From Peptococcaceae bacterium UBA7702 (GTDB taxonomy: Bacteria; Bacillota; Dehalobacteriia; UBA7702), in contig DLGE01000007.1 of NCBI GenBank assembly GCA_002482535.1, positions 124,001-188,000 of the forward strand: DNA of 64,000 nucleotides. Direction: 5' to 3'. This document shows, piece after piece, positions 1-9,258 of the stretch. Each line of letters begins with the position of its first letter. Within the stretch, counting starts at the first letter, position 1. A model generated the notes under the pieces. It was not told where the DNA came from, did no database searches, and saw only the letters and a list, made by a program, of their open reading frames with translations. The position numbers and the translations under genes were made by a program.

Positions 1-1651
1 TCTCCTCATCGTGTTCCACCACAATCACCGTATTGCCGATATCCCTTAAATGGTGCAGCGTCTCAATGAGTTTGGCGTTATCCCGCTGGTGTAGGCCGAT
101 GCTGGGTTCGTCGAGGATGTATAAAACGCCCATCAAGGAAGAACCGATTTGGGTGGCGAGGCGGATGCGCTGGGCTTCGCCGCCGGAAAGGGTGCCGCTG
201 CTGCGGGAAAGGGTCATGTAATCGAGGCCCACATCGGACAAAAACCTTAAACGCCCTTTGATTTCTTTCAGCACCTGTTTGGCGATGAAAGCTTCCCGCT
301 CCGTCAGTTCCAACTGCTGGAAAAAGGCCACGGCTTCCCGGATGGAAAAATCGGTGACTTCGGTGATGTTGAGACCCCCCACCGTCACGGCCATACTTTC
401 CTTTTTCAGGCGTTTGCCCTGGCAGTCGGTACACGGTTTGAAGGACATATATTTTTCGAACTCCTCCCGGATATAGTTGGAATTCGTTTCCCTGTAACGG
501 CGCTCATAATTGTTGATCAGCCCTTCCCAGCTGGAATGGTAAGTCCTTTTTTCTCCATCGTGATGTTCATAAACCACTTTGATGCGGCGGTTTTGGGGCA
601 GACCGTAAAGGAGTATCCGCATGTCCTCTTGGCGCAGATCTTTGACGGGCGTATCCAGGGAAAAGCCGCATTCTTTGGCCACGGCGGCCAAACATTGATA
701 AAACCAGCTGGACATATTGCCGATATTCATTGTTACGACGGCGCCCTCGTTGATACTGAGGTTCTTGTCGGGAATGACGAAATCGGGATCAATTTTCATG
801 GTAAAACCGAGACCGTCACAGGTGGGGCAGGCGCCGAAGGGGTTGTTGAAGGAAAACATCCGGGGCGTCATTTCGCCGATGCTGACATTACAGTCGGGAC
901 AGGCAAAATTGCGGCTGAAAAGCCGCGTCTCTTTGCCGATGATTTCCACTTCCACCAGCCCTTCCCCTTCGTTCAAGGCCAATTCCAAAGAGTCGCTCAA
1001 ACGGCGGTTCATATCCTCTTTGATCACAAGCCTGTCGACGACGAGGGAAATATTATGCTTCACCTGTTTTTTCAAAGTGATTTCTTCATCGAGACTGCGC
1101 ATTTCCCCGTCCACCAAAACGCGGACAAACCCTTTTTTCTTAGCGTTTTCAAAAAGCTTTTGATATTCTCCTTTTCTGCCTCTGACGAGAGGCGCTAAGA
1201 TCTGAATCTTCGTCGCCGCCGGCAGCGCTTTGACGGCGTCAACGATCTGATCCACGGTCTGCCGTTCAATGGGCTTACCGCATTGGGGACAATGGGGATG
1301 ACCGACCCTGGCGTAGAGCAGGCGTAGATAGTCATAGATTTCCGTTACCGTACCCACGGTGGAACGCGGGTTTTTACTGGTGGTTTTCTGGTCAATGGAA
1401 ATGGCGGGGGAAAGCCCTTCGATATAGTCAACGTCGGGCTTTTCCATCTGCCCTAAGAATTGCCGGGCATAGGAGGAGAGACTTTCCATATAACGCCGCT
1501 GGCCTTCGGCATAAATCGTGTCAAAGGCCAGGGAACTTTTACCGGAACCGCTGATGCCGGTGATCACCACCATTTTGTCACGGGGGATTTGGAGATCAAT
1601 GTTCTGTAAATTGTGTTCCCTGGCGCCTTTGATCGTAATAAACTCATTCAT
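1..1651 (-). CDS. uvrA: UvrABC excinuclease subunit A (N-terminal part, cut by window edge)
   Basis: The first 550 or so residues of UvrA, the damage-recognising ABC ATPase of nucleotide excision repair; the family is about 940 residues, so the C-terminal half lies outside the window. The reading frame starts MNEFITIKGARE and has Walker A GISGSGKSS near residue 30, zinc-ligand pairs CPQC, CPDC and CPTC, and the first ABC signature LSGGEAQRIRL followed by Walker B ILDEP close to the window edge. The start codon is 3 nt downstream of the uvrB stop codon, so the two genes are co-transcribed from uvrB. No oddities are seen. Confidence 0.97.
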   Translation of the reverse strand, partial: MNEFITIKGAREHNLQNIDLQIPRDKMVVITGISGSGKSSLAFDTIYAEGQRRYMESLSSYARQFLGQMEKPDVDYIEGLSPAISIDQKTTSKNPRSTVGTVTEIYDYLRLLYARVGHPHCPQCGKPIERQTVDQIVDAVKALPAATKIQILAPLVRGRKGEYQKLFENAKKKGFVRVLVDGEMRSLDEEITLKKQVKHNISLVVDRLVIKEDMNRRLSDSLELALNEGEGLVEVEIIGKETRLFSRNFACPDCNVSIGEMTPRMFSFNNPFGACPTCDGLGFTMKIDPDFVIPDKNLSINEGAVVTMNIGNMSSWFYQCLAAVAKECGFSLDTPVKDLRQEDMRILLYGLPQNRRIKVVYEHHDGEKRTYHSSWEGLINNYERRYRETNSNYIREEFEKYMSFKPCTDCQGKRLKKESMAVTVGGLNITEVTDFSIREAVAFFQQLELTEREAFIAKQVLKEIKGRLRFLSDVGLDYMTLSRSSGTLSGGEAQRIRLATQIGSSLMGVLYILDEPSIGLHQRDNAKLIETLHHLRDIGNTVIVVEHDEE

Positions 1652-1654
1652 AGA

Positions 1655-3673
1655 TTAAAATTCCTGTTCTTCCTGTTCTGCTTGGTTTGTGATTTTTTGC
1701 GTACCCCTGGCTGCGGCCCTCAACTCCATGATCATATCCCGGAGTTCCGCCGCTTTTTCGAAATCAAGACGCTTGGCCGCCTGCTTCATCTCTTTTTCCA
1801 GGGAAGCGATGACCCGTTCCCGCTTCTTTTTATCCTTCACCCACTGGGAAAGCCGCTGTTTTTCGCCTTTTTCTTCATAGGTGACGGCGATGTTATCCCG
1901 CACGTCTTTGATGATGGTTTTGGGCACAATGCCGTGAGCCTCGTTATAGTCATTTTGAACTTCCCGGCGGCGATTCGTCTCACTGATGGCCTTTTTCATC
2001 GAATCGGTGAGCCGGTCGGCATACATGATGACGGTGCCGTGATCGTTCCGGGCGGCACGGCCGATGGTCTGAATCAAGGCCCGCTCCGCCCGGAGAAAGC
2101 CTTCCTTATCCGCGTCTAAAATGACCACCAAAGAGACCTCCGGCAGGTCCAGCCCTTCTCTTAAAAGGTTAATCCCCACCAGCACGTCGTAGGTGCCAAG
2201 GCGCAGATTGCGGATGATCTCCGTCCGCTCTAAGGTTTTCACATCGTAATGCAGGTAAGTGACTTTGATGCCGGTTTCCTGCAAATATTTGGTGAGATCC
2301 TCCGCCATCCGTTTGGTCAGCGTCGTGATCAGCACCCGTTCGTGCTTGGCGATGCGGTCGTTGATTTCCGCGGTCAAGTCGTCGATCTGGCCGGCGATGG
2401 GCCGCACCTCCACTTTGGGATCGAGGAGCCCCGTGGGACGGATGATCTGTTCCGTGATCCTGGCGTTTTGCTCCAGCTCGTAATTGCCCGGGGTGGCGGA
2501 GACATAGACGATCTGGTTGATCTTCTTCTCGAATTCCTCGAATTTCAGGGGACGGTTGTCCAAGGCGGAAGGCAAGCGGAAGCCGTAATCGATCAAGACT
2601 TCCTTTCTCGCCCGGTCCCCCCGGTACATGCCACCGATCTGGGGAATGGTCACGTGACTTTCATCAACAAAAAGCAAAAAATCGTCAGGGAAAAAGTCCA
2701 GCAGGGTATAGGGGGCTTCCCCGGGCTGCCGGGCGGTGAGATGGCGGGAATAGTTTTCGATACCCTGACAGTAGCCGACCTCCTCCATCATCTCCAAATC
2801 AAAGCGGGTACGCTGTTCCAGGCGCTGGGCTTCTAAGAGCTTATTGGCGCCGCGCAGTTCGTTCAGACGCTCCTCCAATTCCTCTTTGATGTTTTCCACC
2901 GCGATCTTCAGCTGCTCCTCCCCGGTGACATAGTGAGAGGCCGGGAAGACCATCACGTGGCGGAGATTGTGCAGCACTTCGCCGGTGACAATATCCGTCT
3001 CCACGATGCGTTCGATTTCATCGCCGAACATCTCCACACGCAGGATCTGCTCTGTAGCGGAGGCGGGGTAGATCTCCAGAATATCTCCCCTTACCCGGAA
3101 TTCTGAACGATTTAAATCCATATTGTTACGCGTGTACTGAATGGAGATCAGCTTTTTGATGATCTCATCACGATCAATGGCCTGTCCCTCCCAGAGGCTC
3201 ACCGCCATGGTACTGTAGTCTTCGGGGTTACCGAGACCGTAGATGGCGGAGACGCTGGCGACGATGATCACGTCGCGCCGCTCGAAGAGGGAGGCCGTGG
3301 CGGCGTGACGAAGACGTTCAATTTCATCGTTGATGGAGGAATCTTTTTCAATATACGTATCGGTGCGGGGGACATAAGCCTCGGGCTGATAATAATCGTA
3401 AAAACTAACAAAATATTCCACGGCATTGTCCGGGAAAAACTCCTTGAATTCACCGCAAAGCTGGGCGGCCAAAGTCTTGTTATGCACCATCACCAAAGCG
3501 GGACAGTTCATTTGCGCGATCACGTTGGCCATGGTAAAGGTCTTACCGGAACCGGTGACCCCCAATAAAATTTGTTCCCGCTCCCCTTGATTAAGACCGT
3601 AGAGCAGGGAATCGATGGCATCTCGTTGCCCCCCTGCCGGTTGATAGGGGGCTGTTAGTTTGAATTCACCCAT
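1655..3673 (-). CDS. uvrB: UvrABC excinuclease subunit B
   Basis: UvrB takes over from UvrA at the lesion, verifies damage and recruits UvrC. The 672-residue protein has the usual family length. Walker A GVTGSGKTFT lies near residue 40, the beta-hairpin region FYDYYQPEAYVP near residue 90, helicase motifs DESHV and QTIGRAARN follow, and a C-terminal UVR domain (KRLDFEKAAELRD) provides the UvrC contact. It is first in a uvrB-uvrA operon, the common order in Bacillota. The start codon follows an unremarkable leader. An intergenic repeat sits directly upstream between this gene and the next. Confidence 0.98.
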   Translation of the reverse strand: MGEFKLTAPYQPAGGQRDAIDSLLYGLNQGEREQILLGVTGSGKTFTMANVIAQMNCPALVMVHNKTLAAQLCGEFKEFFPDNAVEYFVSFYDYYQPEAYVPRTDTYIEKDSSINDEIERLRHAATASLFERRDVIIVASVSAIYGLGNPEDYSTMAVSLWEGQAIDRDEIIKKLISIQYTRNNMDLNRSEFRVRGDILEIYPASATEQILRVEMFGDEIERIVETDIVTGEVLHNLRHVMVFPASHYVTGEEQLKIAVENIKEELEERLNELRGANKLLEAQRLEQRTRFDLEMMEEVGYCQGIENYSRHLTARQPGEAPYTLLDFFPDDFLLFVDESHVTIPQIGGMYRGDRARKEVLIDYGFRLPSALDNRPLKFEEFEKKINQIVYVSATPGNYELEQNARITEQIIRPTGLLDPKVEVRPIAGQIDDLTAEINDRIAKHERVLITTLTKRMAEDLTKYLQETGIKVTYLHYDVKTLERTEIIRNLRLGTYDVLVGINLLREGLDLPEVSLVVILDADKEGFLRAERALIQTIGRAARNDHGTVIMYADRLTDSMKKAISETNRRREVQNDYNEAHGIVPKTIIKDVRDNIAVTYEEKGEKQRLSQWVKDKKKRERVIASLEKEMKQAAKRLDFEKAAELRDMIMELRAAARGTQKITNQAEQEEQEF

Positions 3674-3695
3674 AACGCTAACAAAATCCTTCGTA

Positions 3696-3909
3696 AAATA
3701 GATATGATTATCTATTCAGACTGTAAACAAAATACGCGTAAGCGAATTTTTGGCTACAGGATGACAGGCTGTCGAGAAAGGCTTAGACACGGTGAACGCT
3801 TTGACCTACGGCTGCGCCGTGTACAAAATAGTACTCAAGCTGTCGTGGGCCAGAGGGTTCGCCGCGTATCAGACTTTGTCGGCGGCCTAAATAGATATGA
3901 TTATCTATT
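3696..3909. repeat. MITE-like intergenic repeat, copy A
   Basis: A non-coding block filling the gap upstream of uvrB. It is bordered by two identical 21-bp direct repeats (3696-3716 and 3889-3909) whose core AATAGATATGATTATCTATT is itself a hairpin. Inside lie imperfect terminal inverted repeats AGGCTGTCGAGAAAG (3766-3780) and the complement of AGGCCGCCGACAAAG (3874-3888). The right inverted repeat abuts the right hairpin. The reverse complement of the interior matches the copy at 48489-48743 closely over about 90 bp, and the left arm matches the copy at 43215-43410. No reading frame is supported here. Confidence 0.75.
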
Positions 3910-3920
3910 ATACCATATCT

Positions 3921-4976
3921 TCAGTCTTTTGACGCGCTTTTTAGTATATTTTGGAAGACTGTTTTTTCCAGACGGGAAATGCTTTCAAAATCCATGGCGC
4001 CACTGTAAAACAACTCCAGATCATCATGGAGACGGTGGGCTTTGTCAATTTCCGCGGCGCCTTGCTTGATGGCGGCGTCTCTTTTTTCCAACAGCTGCTG
4101 TTCTTCATCCTTTGTCTTTTCTCCGACAAAAGCGATGATACGGTCGCCCTCTCTGATTTCCTCTCCGGGAATGATTTCCGCCGCCGCCACGACGGTGTCA
4201 AGGGTAGGCAACACTACCATGACCACTTCATCGGGGTGCAGATACCCGTGGTAGATATCCATCGCGATACCATATTTTTCCGCGGCGGCCGTCACGGCCA
4301 TAAGATACCGCTGTTGACCCAAACCGCGTTTGCCCCGGAGAAAATAACGGTTTTTCAGATCGCGGCAGATATCGAAGGTCAGATCCCGAATACCGGAAGG
4401 CGTTACCGCAGCGGCGAAGAGATGGCGTATCACACCGTTTTCACCACCGAAGATGCTCTTTACGACAGCCTCAATTTCCGCCTCGTCGTCTTTATTCTCC
4501 TGATCCTTGCGGAGGCGCAGAAGTGCGCCGTCATAATCCCCTGCGGCTTTTAGATGGTCGTATGCCTGATCGAAAGCGTCTTTGATGCGATCGGTCAGGG
4601 CAATGATGGCGGCGCTGTCTTTGACGAGGGCGCCGTTTCGCCAATAATCTCCGAAATTCAGGATGACTTCCCGCACGCCGGGATAAACGGGATCCATAGT
4701 GTGGGGAGCCGTGCCGTCGATGATGGCTGTTTTCAATGCCGGGATCAAGAGTCCGTCCAGGGAATCGTCGTCGGAGGAGCATTGCCAAAGTTCCACGTTG
4801 AAGCCACGGTCGCGAAAGGACGCGGCGAGATGGCGCATAAAGGTGGATTTTCCCGTGCCGGGCCCGCCTTTTAAAATATAGATCCAATCCATGGCACTTA
4901 GCCCGCTGTGGTAATAGGAGTAAAATCCCGCGGTGCTGTTGTTGCCGGGAAATACGGTGATGGCAGTACCTTTCAT
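3921..4976 (-). CDS. P-loop ATPase of the PRK06851 type
   Basis: A 351-residue ATPase of unknown cellular role. The start at 4976 is preferred over the longer frame because GGGAGG precedes it at good spacing and the protein then begins MKGTAITVFPGNNS. Walker A GGPGTGKST is at about residue 38. Around the middle a second copy of the fold is suggested by LRGKRGLGQQ, which sits where a second P-loop would be but has lost the Gly-Lys-Ser/Thr residues. The family is known as an uncharacterised duplicated-P-loop protein of anaerobic Bacillota; this copy appears to have only one working site. It stands alone between an intergenic repeat and a terminator. Confidence 0.7.
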   Translation of the reverse strand: MKGTAITVFPGNNSTAGFYSYYHSGLSAMDWIYILKGGPGTGKSTFMRHLAASFRDRGFNVELWQCSSDDDSLDGLLIPALKTAIIDGTAPHTMDPVYPGVREVILNFGDYWRNGALVKDSAAIIALTDRIKDAFDQAYDHLKAAGDYDGALLRLRKDQENKDDEAEIEAVVKSIFGGENGVIRHLFAAAVTPSGIRDLTFDICRDLKNRYFLRGKRGLGQQRYLMAVTAAAEKYGIAMDIYHGYLHPDEVVMVVLPTLDTVVAAAEIIPGEEIREGDRIIAFVGEKTKDEEQQLLEKRDAAIKQGAAEIDKAHRLHDDLELFYSGAMDFESISRLEKTVFQNILKSASKD

Positions 4977-5040
4977 AAAAAAACCTCCCGCTGCCGTTTT
5001 CCCTGAACTATATGTCGAAAAGGCTTCTTTTATGAAAAGG

Positions 5041-5070
5041 GCCGGTATATTTCTGACGAAATATACCGGC
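5041..5070 (-). terminator. Terminator of the eutH-like gene at 5155
   Basis: Perfect 13-bp stem GCCGGTATATTTC with a 4-nt loop, followed on the minus strand by a T-rich stretch. It lies between the stop of the eutH-like gene and the ATPase gene. Confidence 0.7.
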
Positions 5071-5154
5071 TCAGCTATAGACAAAAGGAAAGAGAAAGAG
5101 TATACAGAAGAAGGGATTAAGAAGGTTTTGTCAATCAACAAACCTTAATCTATC

Positions 5155-6402
5155 TCACGCGCCTGCCGACGCGGTTTCGATATCCGCTTTTTTCGCCGCC
5201 GCAAGTTCCAGGTCTTTTTCCGCCAGGATACGGGCGCGGGGTACAGCAATCTTCGTGGCGAGGTACACGCCGAGACAGCCCCCGAGGAATTTCCCGGCCA
5301 TCACCGGCAAAATCAGAGAAGGCTGGAAATTCGCGGTAAAGGAAAGATGGTCGCCGATGAGAAAGGCAGAGCAAACGGCATAGGCGATGCATTTGACTTT
5401 ATCCTCCGGCACCAGATCCTTCACAATGGCAAAGAGCGCCAGGACATTGGCGGTAGCCGCCAAAATCCCTGTAGTGGCGTCGGCGGAAAGCCCCAACCGT
5501 TTCCCCAAGGCATTCAGGGGGCGGTGCAGATAGATCTGAATCATATAGACCATGGGGAACGCGCCGCAGAGCATAATGCCAATGTAGCCGGCGACCTCCA
5601 AAGCCCGGAATGGTTCCGCCGTGTCGGCAATGATAGGGTCAAAGCCCCAATGACCGATGACGGTGGAAAAGAAGCCGGTGAAATATTCCACTACGGCAAA
5701 GACGAAAACGAGACGGATGGCAGAGTCCATGGCTTTCCCAAAAATAAGGAAGCCTTTGATCATGGCATTGGGTTTCAGCAATAAGCCGATGGCGATGGCC
5801 ACGCAGAAAATGATCAGCGGCACCAGGTTGCGGAAGATCAGACCAAAGGAAAGTACCAGCTGATAGGTACCGGCGCCGCTGGTGCTGACGACCTCACGAA
5901 TCATGGGATCGGTAAGAGCGATGATCGCACAGGAGATAAAAACCCCCACGGGGATGGTAAGCATCCCGGACATCACGCCGAGGGCAAGGTATTTGCGGTC
6001 CTCTTTCTTCAGCATTTTCAAAGCGACGGGAATACTAAAAATAATGGTGGCGCCGGCCATATAACCGGTGGTCAAGGCCATAATCCAGCTTTCCCTCGTG
6101 GCCGCGATGGCGTCGGCCAATTGATAGCCGCCCATGTCTACGGCAATGATGGTGGTTGCGGCCATGGAGGCGTCAGCGCCAATGGCTTCGTAAAGCGGAC
6201 CAAACACACTGGTCACAAAGCCCGTCAAAAACGGGGCCGCGGCCAGGATCCCGGCTACGGGCAGAAAAATCGGACCGATCGAATCGATCCCTTCTAAAAA
6301 TTTCTGACCGATGGGGTGATCTTCCTTTACGATGGAGAACACGGCGCCTGTGACGGCACAGGCCATAATAATGTAGATAACGATTTGACCAAATAATTCC
6401 AT
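5155..6402 (-). CDS. EutH-like permease (first of two)
   Basis: A 415-residue polytopic membrane protein of the EutH family (ethanolamine permease). Typical family stretches are seen: an N-terminal VYIIMACAV-type helix, a central motif DMGGYQLADAIA, the block TIIFSIPVALKML followed by DRKYLALGVMSG, and a C-terminal GDHLSF. EutH helps ethanolamine enter cells. However, no ethanolamine ammonia-lyase or microcompartment gene lies nearby, so the substrate may differ. RBS GGGGAGGA lies just upstream of the ATG. It is separated from its paralogue by a 280-bp gap with a terminator, so it probably has its own promoter. Confidence 0.8.
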   Translation of the reverse strand: MELFGQIVIYIIMACAVTGAVFSIVKEDHPIGQKFLEGIDSIGPIFLPVAGILAAAPFLTGFVTSVFGPLYEAIGADASMAATTIIAVDMGGYQLADAIAATRESWIMALTTGYMAGATIIFSIPVALKMLKKEDRKYLALGVMSGMLTIPVGVFISCAIIALTDPMIREVVSTSGAGTYQLVLSFGLIFRNLVPLIIFCVAIAIGLLLKPNAMIKGFLIFGKAMDSAIRLVFVFAVVEYFTGFFSTVIGHWGFDPIIADTAEPFRALEVAGYIGIMLCGAFPMVYMIQIYLHRPLNALGKRLGLSADATTGILAATANVLALFAIVKDLVPEDKVKCIAYAVCSAFLIGDHLSFTANFQPSLILPVMAGKFLGGCLGVYLATKIAVPRARILAEKDLELAAAKKADIETASAGA

Positions 6403-6562
6403 ATGAGTCCTCCCCTATACTATTTTTTTTATGGTTCCATTTTATCATTTCAAAAATCAATGTAAATTCGCCGAAAAGACCAAATATCAACGGGACATGC
6501 ACAAAAAAGAGAAAAAAAAGCAAAAAAATACTTCTTTTGTTCTATAGGCTTACCGGATTTGC

Positions 6563-6601
6563 AAAAAAACACCCTGCCGTTTTTTGGTAAAAACCGCAGG
6601 G
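6563..6601 (-). terminator. Terminator of the second eutH-like gene
   Basis: Stem with CCCTGC and GCAGGG arms at 6572-6601 (read on the minus strand) followed by a run of seven U residues at 6569-6563. It lies about 80 bp after the stop at 6682. The remainder of the gap to 6402 holds only A/T-rich sequence. Confidence 0.75.
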
Positions 6602-6681
6602 AATCTCAAAAATGGACGATTTTTGGTATGGCACAGAAAGAATTGTTTCAGCGGTAGGTTTGCAGCAGCAAAGGAACAAAG

Positions 6682-7905
6682 TTACTTTTGAATGGAGCTT
6701 CCTTCCTTGATCAATTCTTCCTTGGCCAAGGTTTTGGCAACGGGAACCGCGATTTTCGCCGCCAAAAAGATGCCGAAGCAGCCGCCAATGAGCTTGCCGA
6801 TCATAATCGGCAGGGCCAGGGAAGGCTGGTACAAATCGGTAAAGAGCAGATGGTCTCCGATGAGAAAGGCAGCGCAAACACTGTAGGCAATGCATTTGAT
6901 CTTATCCTCCGGCGTCAGATCGCGAACAATGCCGAGCAGAGCGATGACATTGGCGCTGGCCGCCAAAATTCCGGCCATGGCCCGAACGGATAAGTGAAAG
7001 GAACGGCCGATCAGGGCCAATGGTTTTTTCAGATACGTTTGCAGGATATAGACAAAGGGAAAAGCTCCGGCCAGCATGATTCCGATGGAGCAGGCAGCCT
7101 CTGCCGCCCGGTATAAATTGGTCTGATCCGCCATGATGGGATCAAACCCCCAGTAACCGAAAACTTCCGAAAAAAGGCCGGTACTATACTCAATCATCGC
7201 CAGCACAAAAATAATGCGCAGGGTAAAATCCATAATATTGCCAAAGATAAGGAACCCTTTGATCAACGCTTTCGGCTTCCATTTTAACAAAATGAGAAGC
7301 AACACACTGATGATGATCAACGGCAGTAAATTTTTTAAAATCAAGGCGAAAGAGAAACTCAGCTGATACGTGGCGTTGAGGTTTTTGCCAACAAACTCTC
7401 TGATCGCCGGCTGAGACAAAGCGATAAAGACACAGGAGAAAAAGACGCCTACGGGAATCGCCATAAAACCGGAAATCGTGCCCAAAGCCAGATACTTTCT
7501 GTCTTCGTAGTGCAAAATTCTTAAAGCCACGGGAATACTGAAGACAATGGTGGCTCCCCCCATGTAACCGACGATCATCGCCATGATCCAGCTTTCTTTC
7601 GTCGCCGCAATGGCTGCCGCCAGCTCGTAGCCACCCATATCCGTGGCGATGATCGTCGTTGCCGCAAGGGCGACGTCGGAGCCGATGGCCTCGTAGATGG
7701 GGCCGAAAAATTGTGTGATCATGCCGTCGATAAATGGCGCGGAGACTAAAATCGCCACCACCGGCAGAAAAACCGTACCAATCGTATCAAGACCTTCAAA
7801 AAACTTTTTGCCCAAAGGATGGTCTTTATTGACGATCGAAGCGATTACGCCGCAAACAGCACAAGCCATGATGATATATACGATTGCTTTCTCAAATAGT
7901 TCCAT
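6682..7905 (-). CDS. EutH-like permease (second of two)
   Basis: A 407-residue paralogue of the neighbouring EutH-like protein. It shares the motifs DMGGYELAAAIA, TIVFSIPVALRIL, DRKYLALGTISGFMAIPVG and GDHLLF. It follows the LuxR-type regulator gene by 26 bp on the same strand and is probably co-transcribed with it, which makes it the likely regulated target. Two adjacent EutH paralogues without eut enzymes point to uptake of ethanolamine or a related amino alcohol for use elsewhere. The substrate call is inference from family only. Confidence 0.8.
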   Translation of the reverse strand: MELFEKAIVYIIMACAVCGVIASIVNKDHPLGKKFFEGLDTIGTVFLPVVAILVSAPFIDGMITQFFGPIYEAIGSDVALAATTIIATDMGGYELAAAIAATKESWIMAMIVGYMGGATIVFSIPVALRILHYEDRKYLALGTISGFMAIPVGVFFSCVFIALSQPAIREFVGKNLNATYQLSFSFALILKNLLPLIIISVLLLILLKWKPKALIKGFLIFGNIMDFTLRIIFVLAMIEYSTGLFSEVFGYWGFDPIMADQTNLYRAAEAACSIGIMLAGAFPFVYILQTYLKKPLALIGRSFHLSVRAMAGILAASANVIALLGIVRDLTPEDKIKCIAYSVCAAFLIGDHLLFTDLYQPSLALPIMIGKLIGGCFGIFLAAKIAVPVAKTLAKEELIKEGSSIQK

Positions 7906-7931
7906 CGAAATTCACTCCGTCTTCCCATCCT

Positions 7932-8732
7932 TTATTTCAGCTGCAAATTCTTATCGGATATCGTCTCATTGAACAGCCGCATCAACCCCGCCCTGTTTTT
8001 TAAGCCCGTTTTTTCATAGATGCTCAGAATATGCTTTTTCATCGTACTCTCGGCGATGGAAAGCAGAATACAGATTTCATTGTTTTGGCGGCCTTCATAG
8101 ATCAAGGTCAGCACCTCCACCTCACGGTTGGTCAGGTGATACTTCTCCGCGATCCCGGCAACGATTTTATGGATGATTTCTTGCCAGACAATGCCGTCGT
8201 CTTTTTTACTCTGTCTTTCCTGGAAGAGGCGGAGGGCAAGATGATCTTTCAAAATATCGAGGATACGCACTTCAACATCGGTAAAGTCACCGTTTTCATA
8301 ATTCCGCATCAGAATCACGCAACCTTCGTAATGGAATTCGTAAGAAAGTACAATCATCAAGAAATACTGGATGTCGTATCGCTTACAGCGTTCCAAAAAC
8401 GGTTCATTCAAAAAGGCCTCTTTTTTTAAGTAGTAATCGGAGAAACGAAAAACCTTGTTGAGTCCGGATTCGAAAACCCAGCGCAAATTGACAAAGTTTG
8501 TCTGTAGCTCCGGGACGTCGGCGACCTTCCGCTTTGTCCCCATGCGATCGTGGTGAATGGGATGTCCCAGGTGGTTTTCCCCGTCGGGCAGACAAAAAAC
8601 CGAGTACTGGCAGGGAATGAAGGTATCGAGCATATTCAAAAAGAACTCCCGCATTTCGTCACGGTCCGTGATCCGGTTGACCTGATAAATTAAACTATTC
8701 AGATAATTCCAGTCAATTTCAGAAAAACTCAT
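7932..8732 (-). CDS. LuxR-type transcriptional regulator
   Basis: A 266-residue regulator with a C-terminal LuxR helix-turn-helix (about residues 200-255): LTNREVEVLTLIYEGRQNNE and the recognition-helix segment AESTMKKHILSIYEKTGL. The N-terminal 190 residues have no phospho-acceptor receiver motif. They contain a GAF-like pattern (CQYSVFCLPDGE, YFLMIVLSYE), so a ligand-sensing role is likely but unproven. It lies directly upstream of, and on the same strand as, an EutH-like permease gene, so it probably controls that uptake system. Confidence 0.8.
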   Translation of the reverse strand: MSFSEIDWNYLNSLIYQVNRITDRDEMREFFLNMLDTFIPCQYSVFCLPDGENHLGHPIHHDRMGTKRKVADVPELQTNFVNLRWVFESGLNKVFRFSDYYLKKEAFLNEPFLERCKRYDIQYFLMIVLSYEFHYEGCVILMRNYENGDFTDVEVRILDILKDHLALRLFQERQSKKDDGIVWQEIIHKIVAGIAEKYHLTNREVEVLTLIYEGRQNNEICILLSIAESTMKKHILSIYEKTGLKNRAGLMRLFNETISDKNLQLK

Positions 8733-8931
8733 AAAATGACTCCGTTTCCCCCACTAAAAACTACATCCGTAAAAAAATCGGCATTGACCTTAGACAATTT
8801 CACGGAATAAGAATCACTGTTTTCATTATAGAAAAAAAAGATTACAAAAGAAATAGACCAAAAGTTCTATTCCAGCACTGTTTTTTGCTTTTTTGATCAC
8901 GTGATACACACGAACCACATAGAAAACAGCA

Positions 8932-8960
8932 TTGATTTCCCCTCGGCGATACACTATAAT
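8932..8960 (+). promoter_or_regulatory. Sigma-70-type promoter of the lipoprotein gene
   Basis: TTGATT (8932-8937), a 17-bp spacer and a perfect TATAAT (8955-8960), ending about 28 bp before the lipoprotein start. Confidence 0.75.
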
Positions 8961-8988
8961 GAAAGGAGTTCCAGCAAAGGAGAAAATG

Positions 8989-9240
8989 ATGATGAAAAAA
9001 ATTCTGTTGGCGCTCCTCGCCGCACTGATGATTTTTGCTTTTAGCGCCTGTGGCAGCACAGACGGCCAGACAGGAAATGACAATACCGGGGACACGGAAG
9101 AAAACATCGCCTCCGACAGCGATTTGAGCGCTGATGAAGACGAACCCCGCTACACGTCTGACGGCGACCTCATCGTGGAAGAAGAACGTCCCGCCTCTGA
9201 TTCGGACTTAACGGAAGATGGTGGCGAGACCGCTGAATAA
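8989..9240 (+). CDS. Small acidic lipoprotein
   Basis: An 83-residue exported protein. The chosen ATG is 6 nt after AAAGGAG (8976-8982); ATGs at 8986 and 8992 are alternatives. A signal peptide (KKILLALLAALMIFAFSAC) ends in a lipobox with Cys, giving a membrane-anchored mature protein of about 60 residues. The mature part is strongly acidic and carries three related stretches, ASDSDLSADE, TSDGDLIVEE and ASDSDLTEDG, a low-complexity repeat that may bind cations or act as a spacer. No family is recognised. It has its own strong promoter and is followed by a hairpin, so it is a single-gene unit. Confidence 0.75.
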   Translation: MMKKILLALLAALMIFAFSACGSTDGQTGNDNTGDTEENIASDSDLSADEDEPRYTSDGDLIVEEERPASDSDLTEDGGETAE

Positions 9241-9258
9241 ACCGGCAAAAAAATGGGA

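Noticed and set aside
536..1198. A 220-codon plus-strand frame
   Set aside because: Antisense to uvrA, whose own frame is unmistakable.
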